Source: Silurus meridionalis (lineage: Eukaryota; Chordata; Actinopteri; Siluriformes; Siluridae). Taken from it: 64,000 nucleotides of DNA. The translations under genes were made by a program, and so were the position numbers. Location of the stretch: the NCBI RefSeq assembly GCF_014805685.1, contig NC_060900.1:7183450-7247449 (forward strand), given 5' to 3'. The notes beneath the pieces were generated by a model, which was given only the letters and a program-made list of their open reading frames with translations, made no database searches and was not told the DNA's origin. Positions 37,601 to 50,689 of this stretch are shown one piece after another (position 1 is the first letter of the stretch; the number at the start of each line of letters is the position of its first letter).

Positions 37601-40600
37601 AAGAAAAAAAAGATCGCCATTGTTGCCTGGGATTTTGATAATCAGACCCTAATGCATAATTAAAAAAAAAATGTCATATTGTACTAGCTCAATTTTACAA
37701 TGTTATTAATATACAGATTAATTGAAACAATATACAGTAGGACAGTGTATGTATTATTTAATACTAAAGCATTGAAGTAATAACAAAAATCACAGCTCGA
37801 ATTTGGGGGATTTTACTGGGAATACTGGTGTTTTTCAGTTCCTGCCTTAGCCAATGCTGATTTCTTCAGATGAGACTCATTTTTATGTCTATAAATAGCT
37901 CTCCTTTTGTATTGATCTTTTCCCGGTTTGTCTGCTTTGTTTCCCTGATGCCTGTTTACTTCCTGTGTAAGTTTGCTTCGCTGTTTATTTTTAGGCTTCG
38001 ATTGTTTCTTTGGGTGTTTGTGGAATTATTTTTTCTCACCCTGGTGCCTTGTTCTTTTAATAAATATCATGGACTTTTATCCAGCTCCTTGTTTGTCTCT
38101 GCATATGGGTTCACACACACTCCAATGACACACACTTGTGTCCTCAAAGTGAATGTGTAAGAAGCAGGATAAAAGCGCAAGGATTTGAGCAATTATGACA
38201 AGGGGCAAATTGTAAAGTCTAGACGACTGGGTCAGAGCGTCTCCAAAACTGTATCGCTTATGGGGTATTCCCGGTCTGCATAGGTCAGTATCTATCAAAA
38301 GCTGTCCAAAGAAGGAACAGTGGTGAACCAAGGCTCATCGATGCACATGGGGAGCGAAGGCTGGCCTGTGCTATCCGATCCAACAGGCTGGAGAAGTTAA
38401 TGTTGTTAATGCACGATGGGTCAGGACTGTTTTGGCAGCAAAAACGGGACCAACAAAATATTTTTCTCAACATGTTTCTTCGCACATATCACACGCTCTG
38501 CATGAGCATGCAGTAGTACACATCATGCGGTGAATTCGTGAACGCTTTATGCAGCGTTTTAATTGGTTACTGAAAATGAATGATCTGTTCAATTTGATTT
38601 TGCATATCGTTAAAACAACAATTATATTAGCACATGTATATGTATCGCACCCCCATAGATCCATCTGCACATTCTACACTAGGCATCGGGTGCTTTCCTT
38701 TTTATGGAGAAAGAAAGTATTGATCTGTGGCATCTGAGGTCTTACTTGAGCGACTCGGCCATGCGGATGTACTCGGGTGCCTTCTCGTCAACTTTCTCCA
38801 TGCACATTCTCAACCTCTACACAGACACACACAGAATGCAGGGAGTGACATACAGGAATATTAACAGCCTCAACATTTTCTGCTCAAATGTAAACACTAA
38901 AATCTTTTTTAAAACAGAAGCATAATGGATATATTATGTTCTGAAATATTCACATGTTCAGTATTGTACTGGGAGTTTATTTGTCGTTACAGGAAAGTCA
39001 TTAGGCTTCAACCAACCCATGGGAAACTATTAGATGCACACTGCTGCATAACTGTATGTAATTTAAAGGAATAAAAAATATGTAGTGTATGTGAAAGTAT
39101 GTTAAAAGTCTTTTGTCATCACATTTATACAGTATGTATTCAGTAGACAGAGCTCATTATGGAGTATTCTTCTGAACGCCCACTATTTAGTGGTTTAAAA
39201 GTGCTATTGTCTTTAATAAATGTTTTTCTTGTACAAATAGTGTGAAAGTGTAAGCTGTGACTTCAGCACAAGTGTAGGAAGTTGCTGAGAAACCCATTTT
39301 ATTAGTGAAATGGTTGATTGTGTTTGGATGTGTGCCCTGTCAGTCATCTTACAGTCTCCTCTATAAGAGGAGGGGGCGGGACTTTGTAATCATGTGTATT
39401 CTCAAGGTCTCAAATATTTCAACGACAAACTTAATCTTTCCTAATGCACATTTAATTCAAGCAGGTATTTAGATCCAGAACACACTTGGATTTATTATCT
39501 GAGTACAATAACAAAAAACCTGCCTCTGACCTATATCAAATAAATTATAACAAAAATAAAACCTGTATATTTACCTCGTAAAGTTTGACAATGTCTGGCA
39601 CATTGTCTTTCTCTTCCAGCTTGTGCTGGTAACGGAGCAAAGCGTCCATGCAGTGACGACAGCAACGAATCCGGTCCTCGTCTTTCTCCTCCAGCACAGA
39701 GCTCACCGAGGAGAGGCTGGAGATGGAGCCGCGTCGTGAGGTCTGCTGCGATGCAGAGCCTCCTCCACCAGGGGACGCACCCTGCCTGGGACTGCCAGGC
39801 ACGCACAGGGCCTCTCGCGTACTACTCGTGAGTTTATCTGAAAGCAAACACACAAAGGTGAACTCATGTTGACAATAACATTTTATTCCTTTTAAAGAAC
39901 AACTATTGTAATTATAAACAAATCTCGATTAATTCATAAATTGTACTGAAACCTTAAGTTATTTTATAGTATGACAAAGTTGCAGTGGATTTGTGGTAAC
40001 TTACATGCCATAGGAAGAGGCACAAATTCCATGCACTTCCTGCACATGATGGAACCACAGAGACGGCAGTGATGACGCCGGTTTCTGATGTTGAACCTGT
40101 CCCCGCAATCAGGGCAAAATGGTACGTCCTGATCGTTCACCCATGGCACAACTGACTTTTCTAGTGCTGCACAAATAAACAAATCGTGTTATGATTTTAT
40201 GTATACAGCTCATGCCTTCAGGCACATTGTCAAGGCTTTTGTTTCTTACCCACCTCTTATCTTCCCTCCATCCATATTGGTTCTATCAAAGGAAATAAGC
40301 TAGATAAAAAAGAAATGAGCATTTAGTCAAAATATATAATGTGGGTTTTCCCATGGGCAAACAGCAAATGCATTCACAACTTTAAGACCATGTTCACCTT
40401 CTCCAGCCTGATGATGCGTTTGTTGACTTCAATGACGTAATGGTCAATTCTGGCAGCTCTGTGTTTCTTAAAATGTTCCAGGTGACTCCGAGTGGCTCCT
40501 GGTGAAACAAAAAGTGATTAGCAAACAAAATCATCAAACAATAATCAGCTCAAAAATTCTATTTAAATGATGTGAACCCACGAGCCCATTATTTGGAACA

Positions 40601-43472
40601 AATCCAAATATAAACAATTTTGTACAGAAATGCTTTGTCCTACTAAAAATACTGACTCACCCAATTCCTGAGGCTCCCACATATACGGATCCACGCCTCC
40701 ATAGTAAAAAGACTCGTAACTGCTATCAGTTCTCTCATCTCCATCCCGTTTCAGGAGTTTGTCTTTGGCTTTCTTTGCTTTCTGTACCAGACCTAAGTGA
40801 CAATATCGGAATACGAATTATTAGCACATTCAATTAAGCATAATATAGGACATTACACTGTTAACAGCATACAACACTCATAAAAACAAAAACAATGTAT
40901 GAATGGCCCTGAAATAGGAACTTACATTCATAAAAGCATTATTAAACCTCAAATTAATCAAAACAGGAAGTCATTTTTTATGGTGCTTTCACATGCTGTG
41001 CAGAAAAATTGACTTATTTGGCCTGAATCAGAAATCCCCCTATTGCCTTCCAAAATAACACAGTGTTCATTTTAGAAGAAACATTATGGCCAAAAACCCC
41101 CAAAAATTAGCTAGAAAGTTTTTACAAATATAATTTTGTAAAACAGAAGTGATCAACAAGGTGTCATTCACAAGGTGCCGATAAAATGGGACTTGGTAAT
41201 ATCATTGTATTTGGTACTCTTTGGCTTAACACGAGGAAGGAGTTTGCCTATACAGATCATCCGACTGGAAGTTAATAAAAGCCTCTGTAGTTGAGGTCAA
41301 GCGAGTAATGTTTTTTTATTTTTTTCCTCTCATGTGCTCATTTGCTAAGCTAAATAGCTAATCTGAATTGTCTTTCTTGCCGATGAACTCCGCCTCGGAT
41401 TCGACATACAGAATCGGCCGAAACGAACTGACGCCGTTCGACTAGAGACAGCTTGGTGTGTCCCCGGCTTTAAGTTCTTATCCTTCGTTTTTAATCTAGC
41501 CTTTTAATTTTATTGAGAGAATGAGAAGAACATTTGGAGAGACAATGCAAGTAACGTTTGGAACTGTAATGTTAGCGAGTCTTCAACCTGCTGTAGTTTA
41601 GGCTACAGGTAGGTTTAGGTACCAAAACGTGGTAACACGTGCACTGATTGGAGAGGCTTGCGGTGTTCAATAAATTATTTACATTTAAGCATTCTCTGTA
41701 TTCACAAATTACCTTTTTTCATAAATCGGCAGAAAAAATATATCAGTCGTTATAATATTATATAGATATATATTATATTCTAAATATTGGCATCGGCCAG
41801 AGAAAAACCCATATTAGTTGACGTCTACTCTGCAGTGCACTGTACAGTTACGTTTTACGAGGGGGTATCAAAAAGTTTTGAGACTAGTTTTATAATATGC
41901 CAACAGGTGGCAGCACAAGGCTGCACGCACAGTCACAGGAAGCATCGACCTTTATAAGTCAGTGTGCTAAAAGACATCGTCCTGTGTACATTGCGAGCTA
42001 TGCAACTGGTACTATTCTGACCTCGTGCCTTACCATATCTGTGATTTCATCATGGACGGCTGGAAAAACTGGATGCTCCATGATGACAATGCACTCTCCC
42101 ACCGAGCTCTCCTCACATGCGAGTTTCTCGCCATGATCAACATGATCTCACTTCCGCACCCAATAATATGGAATAATTAATCTTATGTGTAGCTGTTTTC
42201 ACAAATACTCACACAAAATGTAATTAATCTATACTCGTATGTCACATTTACATTTTTGGGGTTTGGCAGAGGCCCTTATCCAGAGTGACCTACAGAAGTC
42301 TCAGTATAATCCTGGTACTGGTTCACTAGTGAAATCCATCAGTCTACAAATTTTTTTAAGTGTGTAAACCACTCGCTCGATTTCTCCTCTGATGAAAAGG
42401 TATCCTCAATATTATACAGCATTTATTAGAAACAATTATGCATAATCTTAACCAGACCTAGATTTCAGTTGTTATTTAATTAAAAAAGTGATATCAATAA
42501 TTGTAGGGGTGTCTATTATAAGAGTAACCCTATCCCCATTCTCTCCACAACCTCTAGCCAGTCTTGAAAGTGAGGAGACCAAAACTGCACCGGAGGAATG
42601 TATCCCTGTACCGATGCTCATTATACAGTCCCTGACAAAAGTCTTGGTTCTTATCTATTTTGTAGAAACACCTGCTATTAATCTGACTTTTAATTAATCA
42701 ATTGGTGTTAGAAATAGCTCATATGAAAAGCTAAAACCCTCCCAAATGATGTTTAATGCACTGAACTAAATTAGTTTCACTGAAAAAGGTTTTATCATTT
42801 AATCAAAACAGAAAGGTCAAATTTTGTCAAGACAAAAGTTTCGTCGCCTATACAGAAATTGAACCAATTTACTGCAAATACAAAAATCAGAAAATTAAGT
42901 AGTGGTGCTGCGAGATCCAAATTTAATATCTTGTATGACTTCCATGAGCTTGAAGGACTGCATCCATGTGGTTTTGCAGTTGATGTGAAGGTCTAGTGTT
43001 TATAAACACCTGAGACCTAATTGATCCATTATTAGTCACAGGTGAAGCTCATATGACAAGGCGACAACACTTATGTCTTCGCAAAAATTGACTCAATGGG
43101 ATTTACCAAGCTGTGAATAATAGAATACTTTTTTGACAGTTTCGTTTTGCACTGAAACATTATTACAAAAGCTGTTGGGATTAAAATGAGCCATTTCTTG
43201 TAAAAAAAATCTTGATAAGAAATATATTTCAGCGGCACTTCAGGTCAATTTGTATACAAGCGACAAGACTTTTGTCAGAGACTGTAGATGTCATTTATTC
43301 AGCACTCACTCTTGAATTGGCTGCTGACATGGTGGTTGTCTCCGGAGTGTGCTTCATCGTAGTGATCCTGTAGCTGGTAGAAGGACTGCAGATCTTTCAG
43401 ACACAGTGGGCAAAGGAAGCCTTCCTTCACTATGGTCGAGTCGTCCAACTGAGCAGTGTAACTGGAGGCCAT
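34689..43472 (-). CDS. rbsn: Rabenosyn-5 (FYVE-finger Rab4/Rab5 effector)
   Basis: Early-endosome tether that binds PI3P, Rab5, Rab4, VPS45 and EHD proteins in recycling. Eleven coding exons on the minus strand: 43472-43310, 40792-40661, 40498-40398, 40299-40254, 40166-40005, 39837-39575, 38816-38746, 37432-37346, 37234-37132, 36646-36542, 35750-34689; 764 aa (human 784). Seen: C2H2 finger [20 protein letters not shown] at about 21-41; FYVE domain about 148-205 with [10 protein letters not shown] and RRHHCRLCG; helical region with KKILTLGL and [38 protein letters not shown]; six acidic NPF motifs (EH-domain ligands); C-terminal hairpin [20 protein letters not shown] (Rab5 binding). The start ATG is chosen because [11 protein letters not shown]...[10 protein letters not shown] aligns with the human N-terminus. 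Last exon holds nearly half the protein. Confidence 0.97.
36680..37073 (+). mobile_element. Tc1-like element with both ends, internally deleted
   Basis: Left ATACTATATGGCCAAAAGTA and right (reverse complement) ATACACTATGAAGCCAAAAG are inverted ends. The interior keeps a decayed transposase stretch: GCAGCATGACAATGCC (QHDNA), then GTGGAAGAACCCAAATGGTC and GAACACCTTAGGGATGAAC (EHL-DEL). It lies in the RBSN intron between exons 37132-37234 and 36542-36646. Confidence 0.75.
38130..38430 (+). mobile_element. Tc1-like transposase N-terminal fragment (second copy)
   Basis: Same family and region as 22611-22975: CTAGACGACTGGGTCAGAGC, TCTCCAAAACTGTATC and GTCAGTATCTATCAAAAGC occur in order. Broken; in an RBSN intron. 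Confidence 0.8.
41855..42170 (+). mobile_element. Mariner-family transposon remnant
   Basis: The left end CGAGGGGGTATCAAAAAGTT is mariner-like. Reading frame fragments include [20 protein letters not shown] and [10 protein letters not shown], corresponding to mariner HDNA-SH and PHPPYSPDL regions. In RBSN intron 1. Confidence 0.75.
42245..42330 (-). mobile_element. LINE/SINE 3' tail
   Basis: On the minus strand, GTCACTCTGGATAAGGGCCT and CTGCCAAACCCC then AATGTAAATG: the standard 3' end of fish L2-type LINEs and partner SINEs. Confidence 0.7.
42626..43284. mobile_element. Tc1/mariner-type element with intact inverted ends and TA duplication
   Basis: Left CAGTCCCTGACAAAAGTCTTG-type end and right GACTTTTGTCAGAGACTG end are inverted repeats differing at one position. 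TA flanks both sides (42624-42625, 43285-43286). 659 bp, no transposase frame. It lies in RBSN intron 1, with its end only about 25 nt from coding exon 1. Confidence 0.85.
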
Positions 43473-44560
43473 ATGGTCGGCGGATGTCAGAACAGACGTG
43501 CTGGATGGGTTATAGTGGAGAAGATGGCACTAGTAGGTCGTGCCACACCTGAACAACCCGAAGTCTCTCCATTGTTAGATTAACACGATTAGGGTGACAA
43601 GAAACCTAAATGTGGAAGACAGAAATACAGATCAAAGAAAGTCATGATGTTTTTACTTATTTGTTTTTTTTATGCTATGCTATGTTTACGGTGTCATTCT
43701 CTATTCTGCAGAATTGGTTCACATATAAAAAAAAAACCTTCTAGGATTGTTATAATAAACACTATTTTACATCTTTAGTTCTGTAATCTGTCCTTTTCCT
43801 GGTAACTGGTTCCTCAAACAATGTTCATTTAAACTCTATACCTGTAGTTTCTCCTTCAAATATATTTTGGGAATAAACAAAAGACCTAGTTTCATCTGCT
43901 ACTGTATTTCATATAAACCTTGGATTCACCATTGTTGCAGAGATGGACCTAGTGCAACTCCTCCATCAAGCATCTTAACCTTAACACCTAATCCATCCGG
44001 GTCTTTTGGTGCTCTTATGCCGGTTCAACAAACACACATGCATGTTCACGTTCTTTCCTGTTCGGAAACGAGTTCCTATGATGACCTGCCCATAATTAGC
44101 TAGCTAGCTAAATGGCGCTTAGCTTACAGTGATTTAAACATAGCTAGGCTGTAATGAGAAAAATATATATTAATATTATTTTTGTTAACTCTAAATTATG
44201 ATGTTTAGAGTCATATAAAGTGAAAACACTGCTCAGGCTGGGGCTGTAGTCCGCATTGTCACTGATGCCGTTACAATCAAACCGCAATAATACAGCAAGC
44301 GCTGTAATCAACAAGCTGCTGTGGTAAAAAAGATGCAAAAATAAACCCACCTCTGACAAAAGAGCGTCCTAAATAACACCGAAAAAAAGCTATTGCCTTT
44401 TTTTTTTTTTTTTAGCTGTAAATAAACTGACAGCTCGTAACAAGAGAACTCCAACTGGATCAGACTGAGAGGTATTTTTCCCCTACCTGTATTAGGGGAA
44501 AACCCCGCCTCCTCTGTATGATTGGTTAATACTGACAAGACTTTTTATTTGGATTGGTTA
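43473..44560 (-). promoter_or_regulatory. rbsn: RBSN 5' UTR and possible promoter
   Basis: Upstream of the start codon (minus) lies a short upstream ORF (ATGGAGAGACTTCGG...). Near 44480-44525 the minus strand has a CCAAT box (44521-44525), GGAGGCGGGG, and a possible donor ACAG|GTAGGG with exon end at 44487, which could make a non-coding first exon. The rest is AT-rich. Start site inferred. Confidence 0.35.
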
Positions 44561-44910
44561 GCAATGGTATGTACTCCAGGATGGGCGAATCCTGGAACAG
44601 TAGGTGGGATTTACACCGAAACGGGTAGTTAAAGAAGATCATCTAGTCCCGATAAAAGGGTATAGGCCCATGCTGGTCATAAGGTGGTCACGTGATCCAC
44701 GTCAGTTATGGTATCACGAAAGGGACAAACAGATTTTCGTAGGTATTCAGGTCCATGTATTGATAAAAGGTAATATAGAAGAAGGCAGAATATGTGCGTT
44801 TTTCTAACAAATAATGAAACTGCTTAATGTGGATTAAGTATACATGCTTATAGGGTACATACCTTATTAATTAAACTTATCTATTATTCTATTATATACA
44901 AGCATGTAAT

Positions 44911-45010
44911 TGTCGTGTATATATAGTTCTCTTATTATCTCTATATGTCGTGTATATATAGTTCTCTTATTATCTCTATATGTCGTGTATATATAGTTCT
45001 CTTATATCTT
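44911..45010. repeat. 35-bp unit tandem repeat, three copies
   Basis: Starts at 44911, 44946 and 44981 with TGTCGTGTATATATAGTTCT. The first two copies are identical; the third is truncated. Confidence 0.95.
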
Positions 45011-45317
45011 ATTAGTTCATGCAGTATAAACCACTAATGAATTATTGTGTTATCCATTAACATTGTTTATGTAAAATATTGCTTATTGTGCAAGTGACCT
45101 TATTTAAAAATATTTTAAAAGATTTAATTGTAGATATCGAGATTATAAATAATATATATAATATTATAATGTCTTATTTATATTATACTTACCAAAAGAA
45201 ATCTTATATTAGGCAGCACAACTACTTATATAAACGGTATAAGCCCCGCCCACTTATTATCTCCTGTGACGTAACCAACTGTTTACTTGGTGCGCTGCTG
45301 TACAATGTTTAATGGTA

Positions 45318-45540
45318 TAAACCAGGGTGTCAAACTCATTTTCACTGAGGGCCACATCAGCAGATGTAACTTTGAGGCAGTATAAATGTAGCTAAATTTA
45401 ACTAAATGTAATGAAAAATAAATGCAACTACTCCTTAATGTTAAATAACTCTGGATTTGTATTATTCAACTTAAAAATATTACATATATATTTGCATACA
45501 TGTAAAAAGAAATGTTTGCTTGTTGCCCTGTTATAAACCC
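45318..45540. mobile_element. hAT-type MITE end
   Basis: CAGGGTGTCAAACTCATTTT then GAGGGCCACATCAGCAG is the familiar vertebrate hAT terminal sequence. The right end is unclear. Confidence 0.6.
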
Positions 45541-45910
45541 TTTTAATTTGTCAGCTTATGAAACCTACATTACTCCATCAATCAACAATCAAACTATCCA
45601 AGTGAATAAGGATAAATAACAAGGTATGACAACTTTGTTCTTAACCAACTCCAACCAACAATTGTGAGCTGCATGTGTGACAGGTGTAGCATTTTACATA
45701 AACAAAATGTATGTAAAATGTATGTTTGTTTCTTCTGCATAAACAAACGCAATTTGCCCTTGAATTCTTGCAAAAGTAAAATTGGAGGTTATTATAACAC
45801 CAAATTACTAAGTGTGAAATTGCATGTACAATAAGTACATATAAATCTAATAGTCAACAAACTTTCATCCATACAGTGTATATGTAAGAAACTGTGTGAA
45901 AGCTGCATAA

Positions 45911-45925
45911 CCACGAGATGGCGCT
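45911..45925 (+). promoter_or_regulatory. CTCF-like motif
   Basis: CCACGAGATGGCGCT is a near-consensus CTCF core, intergenic between rbsn and trh. Binding is not shown. Confidence 0.45.
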
Positions 45926-48900
45926 GTATACTTAAATAATCACCATGAATGGTTTGGGTCGCCAGTTTGTAGAAATGTTTCACCCTCCTATACCCCAAGG
46001 GGTCAAGTTGACCCTTTTCAATGTTTAACGTCTGTAAATACATGATTTACATTTTTTCGGTTTAGTTTTTAATGACTTTTCCTGATTTATTCGAGACATG
46101 AAAATAAATCTAAAAATATAAAGTAAAGGTATATATACGTCACTTGTTTTAATGAAATATGGAAGCAAAATTAAGATTTAGTACAGTTTACATTTAAACA
46201 GTTTCCCTGTGAGATAAATAAAATATTCTGGTTCTGATTCATCTCAGTTTGAAATCTAGTGTTATCCTCAATAAACAATATTCGTGTGAAGTCTCAGTGT
46301 CAGACAGTCGAAGCTATAACTCACACTATCATTTATATTGCTTAGCAGACGACTCATTTCGTGCTGCTGGAGAACAGAAACACTGTCACTTCTTCAGAGT
46401 ATTGTGGATTGCTTGAAGGGCATTCGCTCTAAGTGTTGATATTGATCCTACACCCAAGCACACACTGCTGATTATTTTTACTTGTCTGGGCATGTGAAAG
46501 AAAGTGTTATGTTATCATACACCTGCATGACCACCTAACATGTCTGGTTGTTTCGGATGAAACTTTTCTCCAAAAAGATTGGGTTTGTTTTCAGGACATG
46601 ATGCAACAAGGATAGAAAAAGACTGCTATGTTTTGACTAAACACTTGTTTTCTTATTAATGAATATTTATTCCTATTATTCCTATTTAAGGATTTTTATT
46701 TGATCTAGACCTTTCAAATCTTTGCTTCACTACATATTCTAGATAATCCATTATCCATGCATCTATATACTGCTTTTTAACCTGTTGATAATGTTTTTTT
46801 TAAACATAAACATCCAGTAGAGATGTTTACTATAAACTAATATTAGGGGTAGTATAGTGTAGGGTAACAATAATATCAGTGTTAATGATTTCAGGTATAT
46901 TAAATAGCAATCAAACATCATTCATTGACTTGAAGCAGAAAATGTACTGATTGCATTTGTTTAGTTAAAAGTTTCATTTACTGCTCAGATTTCAAGCTAT
47001 AGCCACTAAATCTGATAACTCGGAACTCTGTCCTAAAACGACTTGATTTTATACCAAATCTGATTTTATTTTTATTCCAGGACCTTTCCTTAGACACAAT
47101 TCTTTTAAAGCTTGCCTTTGCTTTGAAAAAAAATCTGAGAGTCTATTTCTTCATTTCTTCTCTCTTACTTCTTCTCAGGTTGGCTTTGCGATACTTGTGG
47201 ACTACATCTTTTAAATAGTGCCACATTTTCTCACTGGAACTGAGATCAGGACTGGAACACTGTGAGGACATTTTACTTTTATATACTTTACAGTATATAT
47301 CTTGCTTCTATCATAACAAGATGCCCAGTCCCTGCTGAACAGACGCATTCACACAGCATGATGTTGCTTCTAAATGTATTTTTTTTAAAGGTTTTGCCCC
47401 TTAAAAAATCTGACAGAATCTTTTTGTTCATTTCTGCTGTTTGTCATGCAATCTTCCACCCACCATACAGCACTAAGATGCCATGTTTATCCTCTTCTAT
47501 ATAGCTTTTTTCTATGAGCTCAAACGTGTCTAGGAGTGGCTACTGTTCTAATGATTGACAGGTAAGAGGAGACATGGCGTTCCTTCCACCCTAAAATGTT
47601 GCTCCATTCATTGGTTTCCATTTAGATTGAGTTAAAATATGTAGAATAAGTTATCCCAGCTTTCCTTCAGTAAGCACTTTATGACTCTAAACAAGGAGTG
47701 AATCTTGGTTTAGTCAAGTTACAATAAAAAATATTAATTGAAAGATGAATTTATTTGCTTTACTTCATTCTGTAAGTAATACTAACCCACTATCGCAATT
47801 TAAATAACTAAAAACATTAGATTGTTGTTATTGCCATATTTCAAGTACCATATCCTTCCTGCATTCATAAAAACCTACATATCTTCACTCTAAATATATA
47901 AGTTTTTACTTTGTATAACTCCTGTAATGTTTTCCAAAAGCACAGTATAATAAATCCTCCATTATGGAGTCTCCAGTGTCAGTTCTTTATTACAGTCTCT
48001 ATAATAAATAGAGGCTGTAGAGGAACCTGTTTATATTTGCAAACTCATGTGATAACTTGAACTGGCTAATTTATCTTACATTATTAAATAGAATATTAAA
48101 GGATAAAACATACTGTGTGTTGTTTAATTCAGAAAATTTGCAAATGGTACAGTATGAGCAGAATATAAGTCTTTAGGATGAGCTATTATGATTCTGGAAA
48201 GGATCAACCAGTTGTTGGTTATTTGTCTGTAGCAGAAAACATATCATACACGTTCGTTTTGTGGTTACACATTATGTATATACGTCATTTCCTTTGATAG
48301 ATAATCTTTTTCAAGTGGCCAACAGCTGTTTTCGACAGTTGGTCCTTACCTAACACTTTCTACACAAACACGGCCACAGGCAAGATATAGCAGAAAAAAT
48401 ACATTACATTAAAAGAAGATCTGGAAATGCTGGATGAATACAAATGATGCCCTTCATGCTTTATGAACAGTTTGTCCGAGTAAGAAATAATCTACTCTAT
48501 CCTTTTGTGTAGTTGTTATATTTTGGAATAAAACACCTCCATCTGCTGATGGAAATTCAGAGAATCAGTCCATTCTGCTTCCCATGAGACACTTTTTTGT
48601 GTGACTTTGTCTTTTTTAACGCTGGCAGATCAAAAAGGCGCCAGACTGATGAGCAGTCCACTCCCTTCACACCCCAACCACAGCCTCGTTCCTTTCAACC
48701 TCGCACTTTTTCTCCTTTACCACCATTCTCTTAGTAGAAAAAAGGTAAAAGAATTAACACTCCTAAGTGTTCTGTATCTCTTATCTGACTAGTTAAAAAA
48801 GGGAGTTCTAGATATTTTTTTTGATTTTTGATTTAATCAAGATGATCACGTTGCTTGCTAGAACCTTATTCGTGGTTAGAGAACCTTTGAGTAAGCTATG

Positions 48901-50576
48901 AAGCCTTGAATATAATAAAGAACCTATGATTGTTTTCTCTTTTTTCTTTTACTCTTTTTTGAATGCTGTTTTATTTTTTAGTTTACAATTTGAACAGACA
49001 TGCCAGATTAATACCAGATATATTTTTAATTGTTAATATTTCTAATGCTGCTCTACAACTGGAAACAATGTTGTTTCTTTCTCCTCATTATAAAACTGTG
49101 GTTATATATAAACCAGTGAAATAATCCAACTGCTTGTAGATGCTCTGATGTAAAGGAGAAGGATTAAAATCTTTAAAAAATAAAAATAATTGTTGTGTTT
49201 TTTTTTGTTGTTGTTTGGAATTGAATGAGTTTTGGGGTTATTTTGTGTTTTACTGATTTAAAGATAGAGCTTATTAATTAAATATATAGCCTTGTTCATC
49301 TAAAACAAACTTAGTCCACATTATTTGAAAATTGATGCTGATCTTAAATCCACAGTGCCTTTAAAACAGCATCAACATAAAGAGCTGGACTTGGTAATAA
49401 TCCTGACAGCTGTGCAGACTGATTAGGCAAACCTGTGAACCATGCTGGTTAGATTCATGTGAAACGGACCCTCATTAGGCTACATGAAATGGCTTTTAGA
49501 TATTACAGAGAACAGAAGTCAAAAAGCTCCTGCTAGTTACCGCCTACACGTCAGCAGTGCTAGCAGAAATCTCACATTAATCACAGTGATATAGCTAAAG
49601 CTGAACAAATGCTTAAAATCCAAATTACAAAAAGGTGGGGGGAAAAAACAGAGAAGATAAAGAGAAGGTGTGGGTGGAAATGTGATGCTTCTATATATGA
49701 AGGGGAAAAAGCATCTGAGTTATGGTGTGATGTTGTGATGAATGTTTGAGCATATCGAACAATCTGCCAGTACAGATTTGAGTGTAAACACTAATGATTT
49801 CTTTAACAGTGCAGTTAATTTACTGTAACAATATCAGTGCAGTAGACATTTTTGGTGCTTGATAGGAGCTACCACTACTATATGGCACTCCAGGACTCAT
49901 CGACTGAACAGGTTGTTTACTGGGATTGAGTATAATTATGCAGGACACATACAACGCAAAATTGGTCACATGACTGGAATTGATTTGAATTCATTATTGT
50001 AACAGCAACACATTCTTCTTGGTTAAATATGTTTCAGCTCAGAGGTACTTGATGGTCAGTACCTCAACCTGTCATACCAACAGATGGTTTACGAAAGTGT
50101 ACAAATGGGTCAACAATGGCCAAACAAATACAGGTATCAGAAATTAGACAAATAATGGTCAACATCATTCCTGAGATATGATCATGGCTGGTTTTGCTGT
50201 GTTTATCACCATTAATACTCAGTAACCAAATAGGGGGCAGATGAATCATCAAACCTTTGCTTTTTGGACCTGGGACATTCATTGATACCCATATGTTTGT
50301 CTCAGTGTGAGGCCTTGCACTGATATAATTATTAAGTGCAGGTAGATTACACTATATTATACTTAAATTTAATCTTTATCTTAATATAACCTTAAGGAGA
50401 AATGTTTGATTTTTTTAATAAAAATTGCAGTTTTTGTAAAAATTTAATAAAAAAATAAATAAAATAGTTTTTCAGATGTTTCAACAATCAGATATCTCCA
50501 AAAGATCAAAATTGCCAGATATCCTTGTGGGGACATTTGATCTCACAAAGATATAGAATCACTCACTCAACCACCC

Positions 50577-50630
50577 ACTCTCTCTCGCTCTCTATTTTTC
50601 TCTCTTTCTCTCTTTCTCTCTTTCTCTCTC

Positions 50631-50688
<58 letters not shown>
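50577..50688. repeat. Compound (TC)n/(CA)n microsatellite
   Basis: CTCTCT/TTTCTC units at 50577-50632 followed by about 28 CA units. Confidence 0.95.

Positions 50689-50689
<1 letters not shown>

Noticed and set aside
50064..50282. 72-codon minus frame (MNVPGPKSKGLMIHLPPIWL...)
   Set aside because: No recognised domain, no splice context, length expected by chance; possibly a transposon relic but not supportable.
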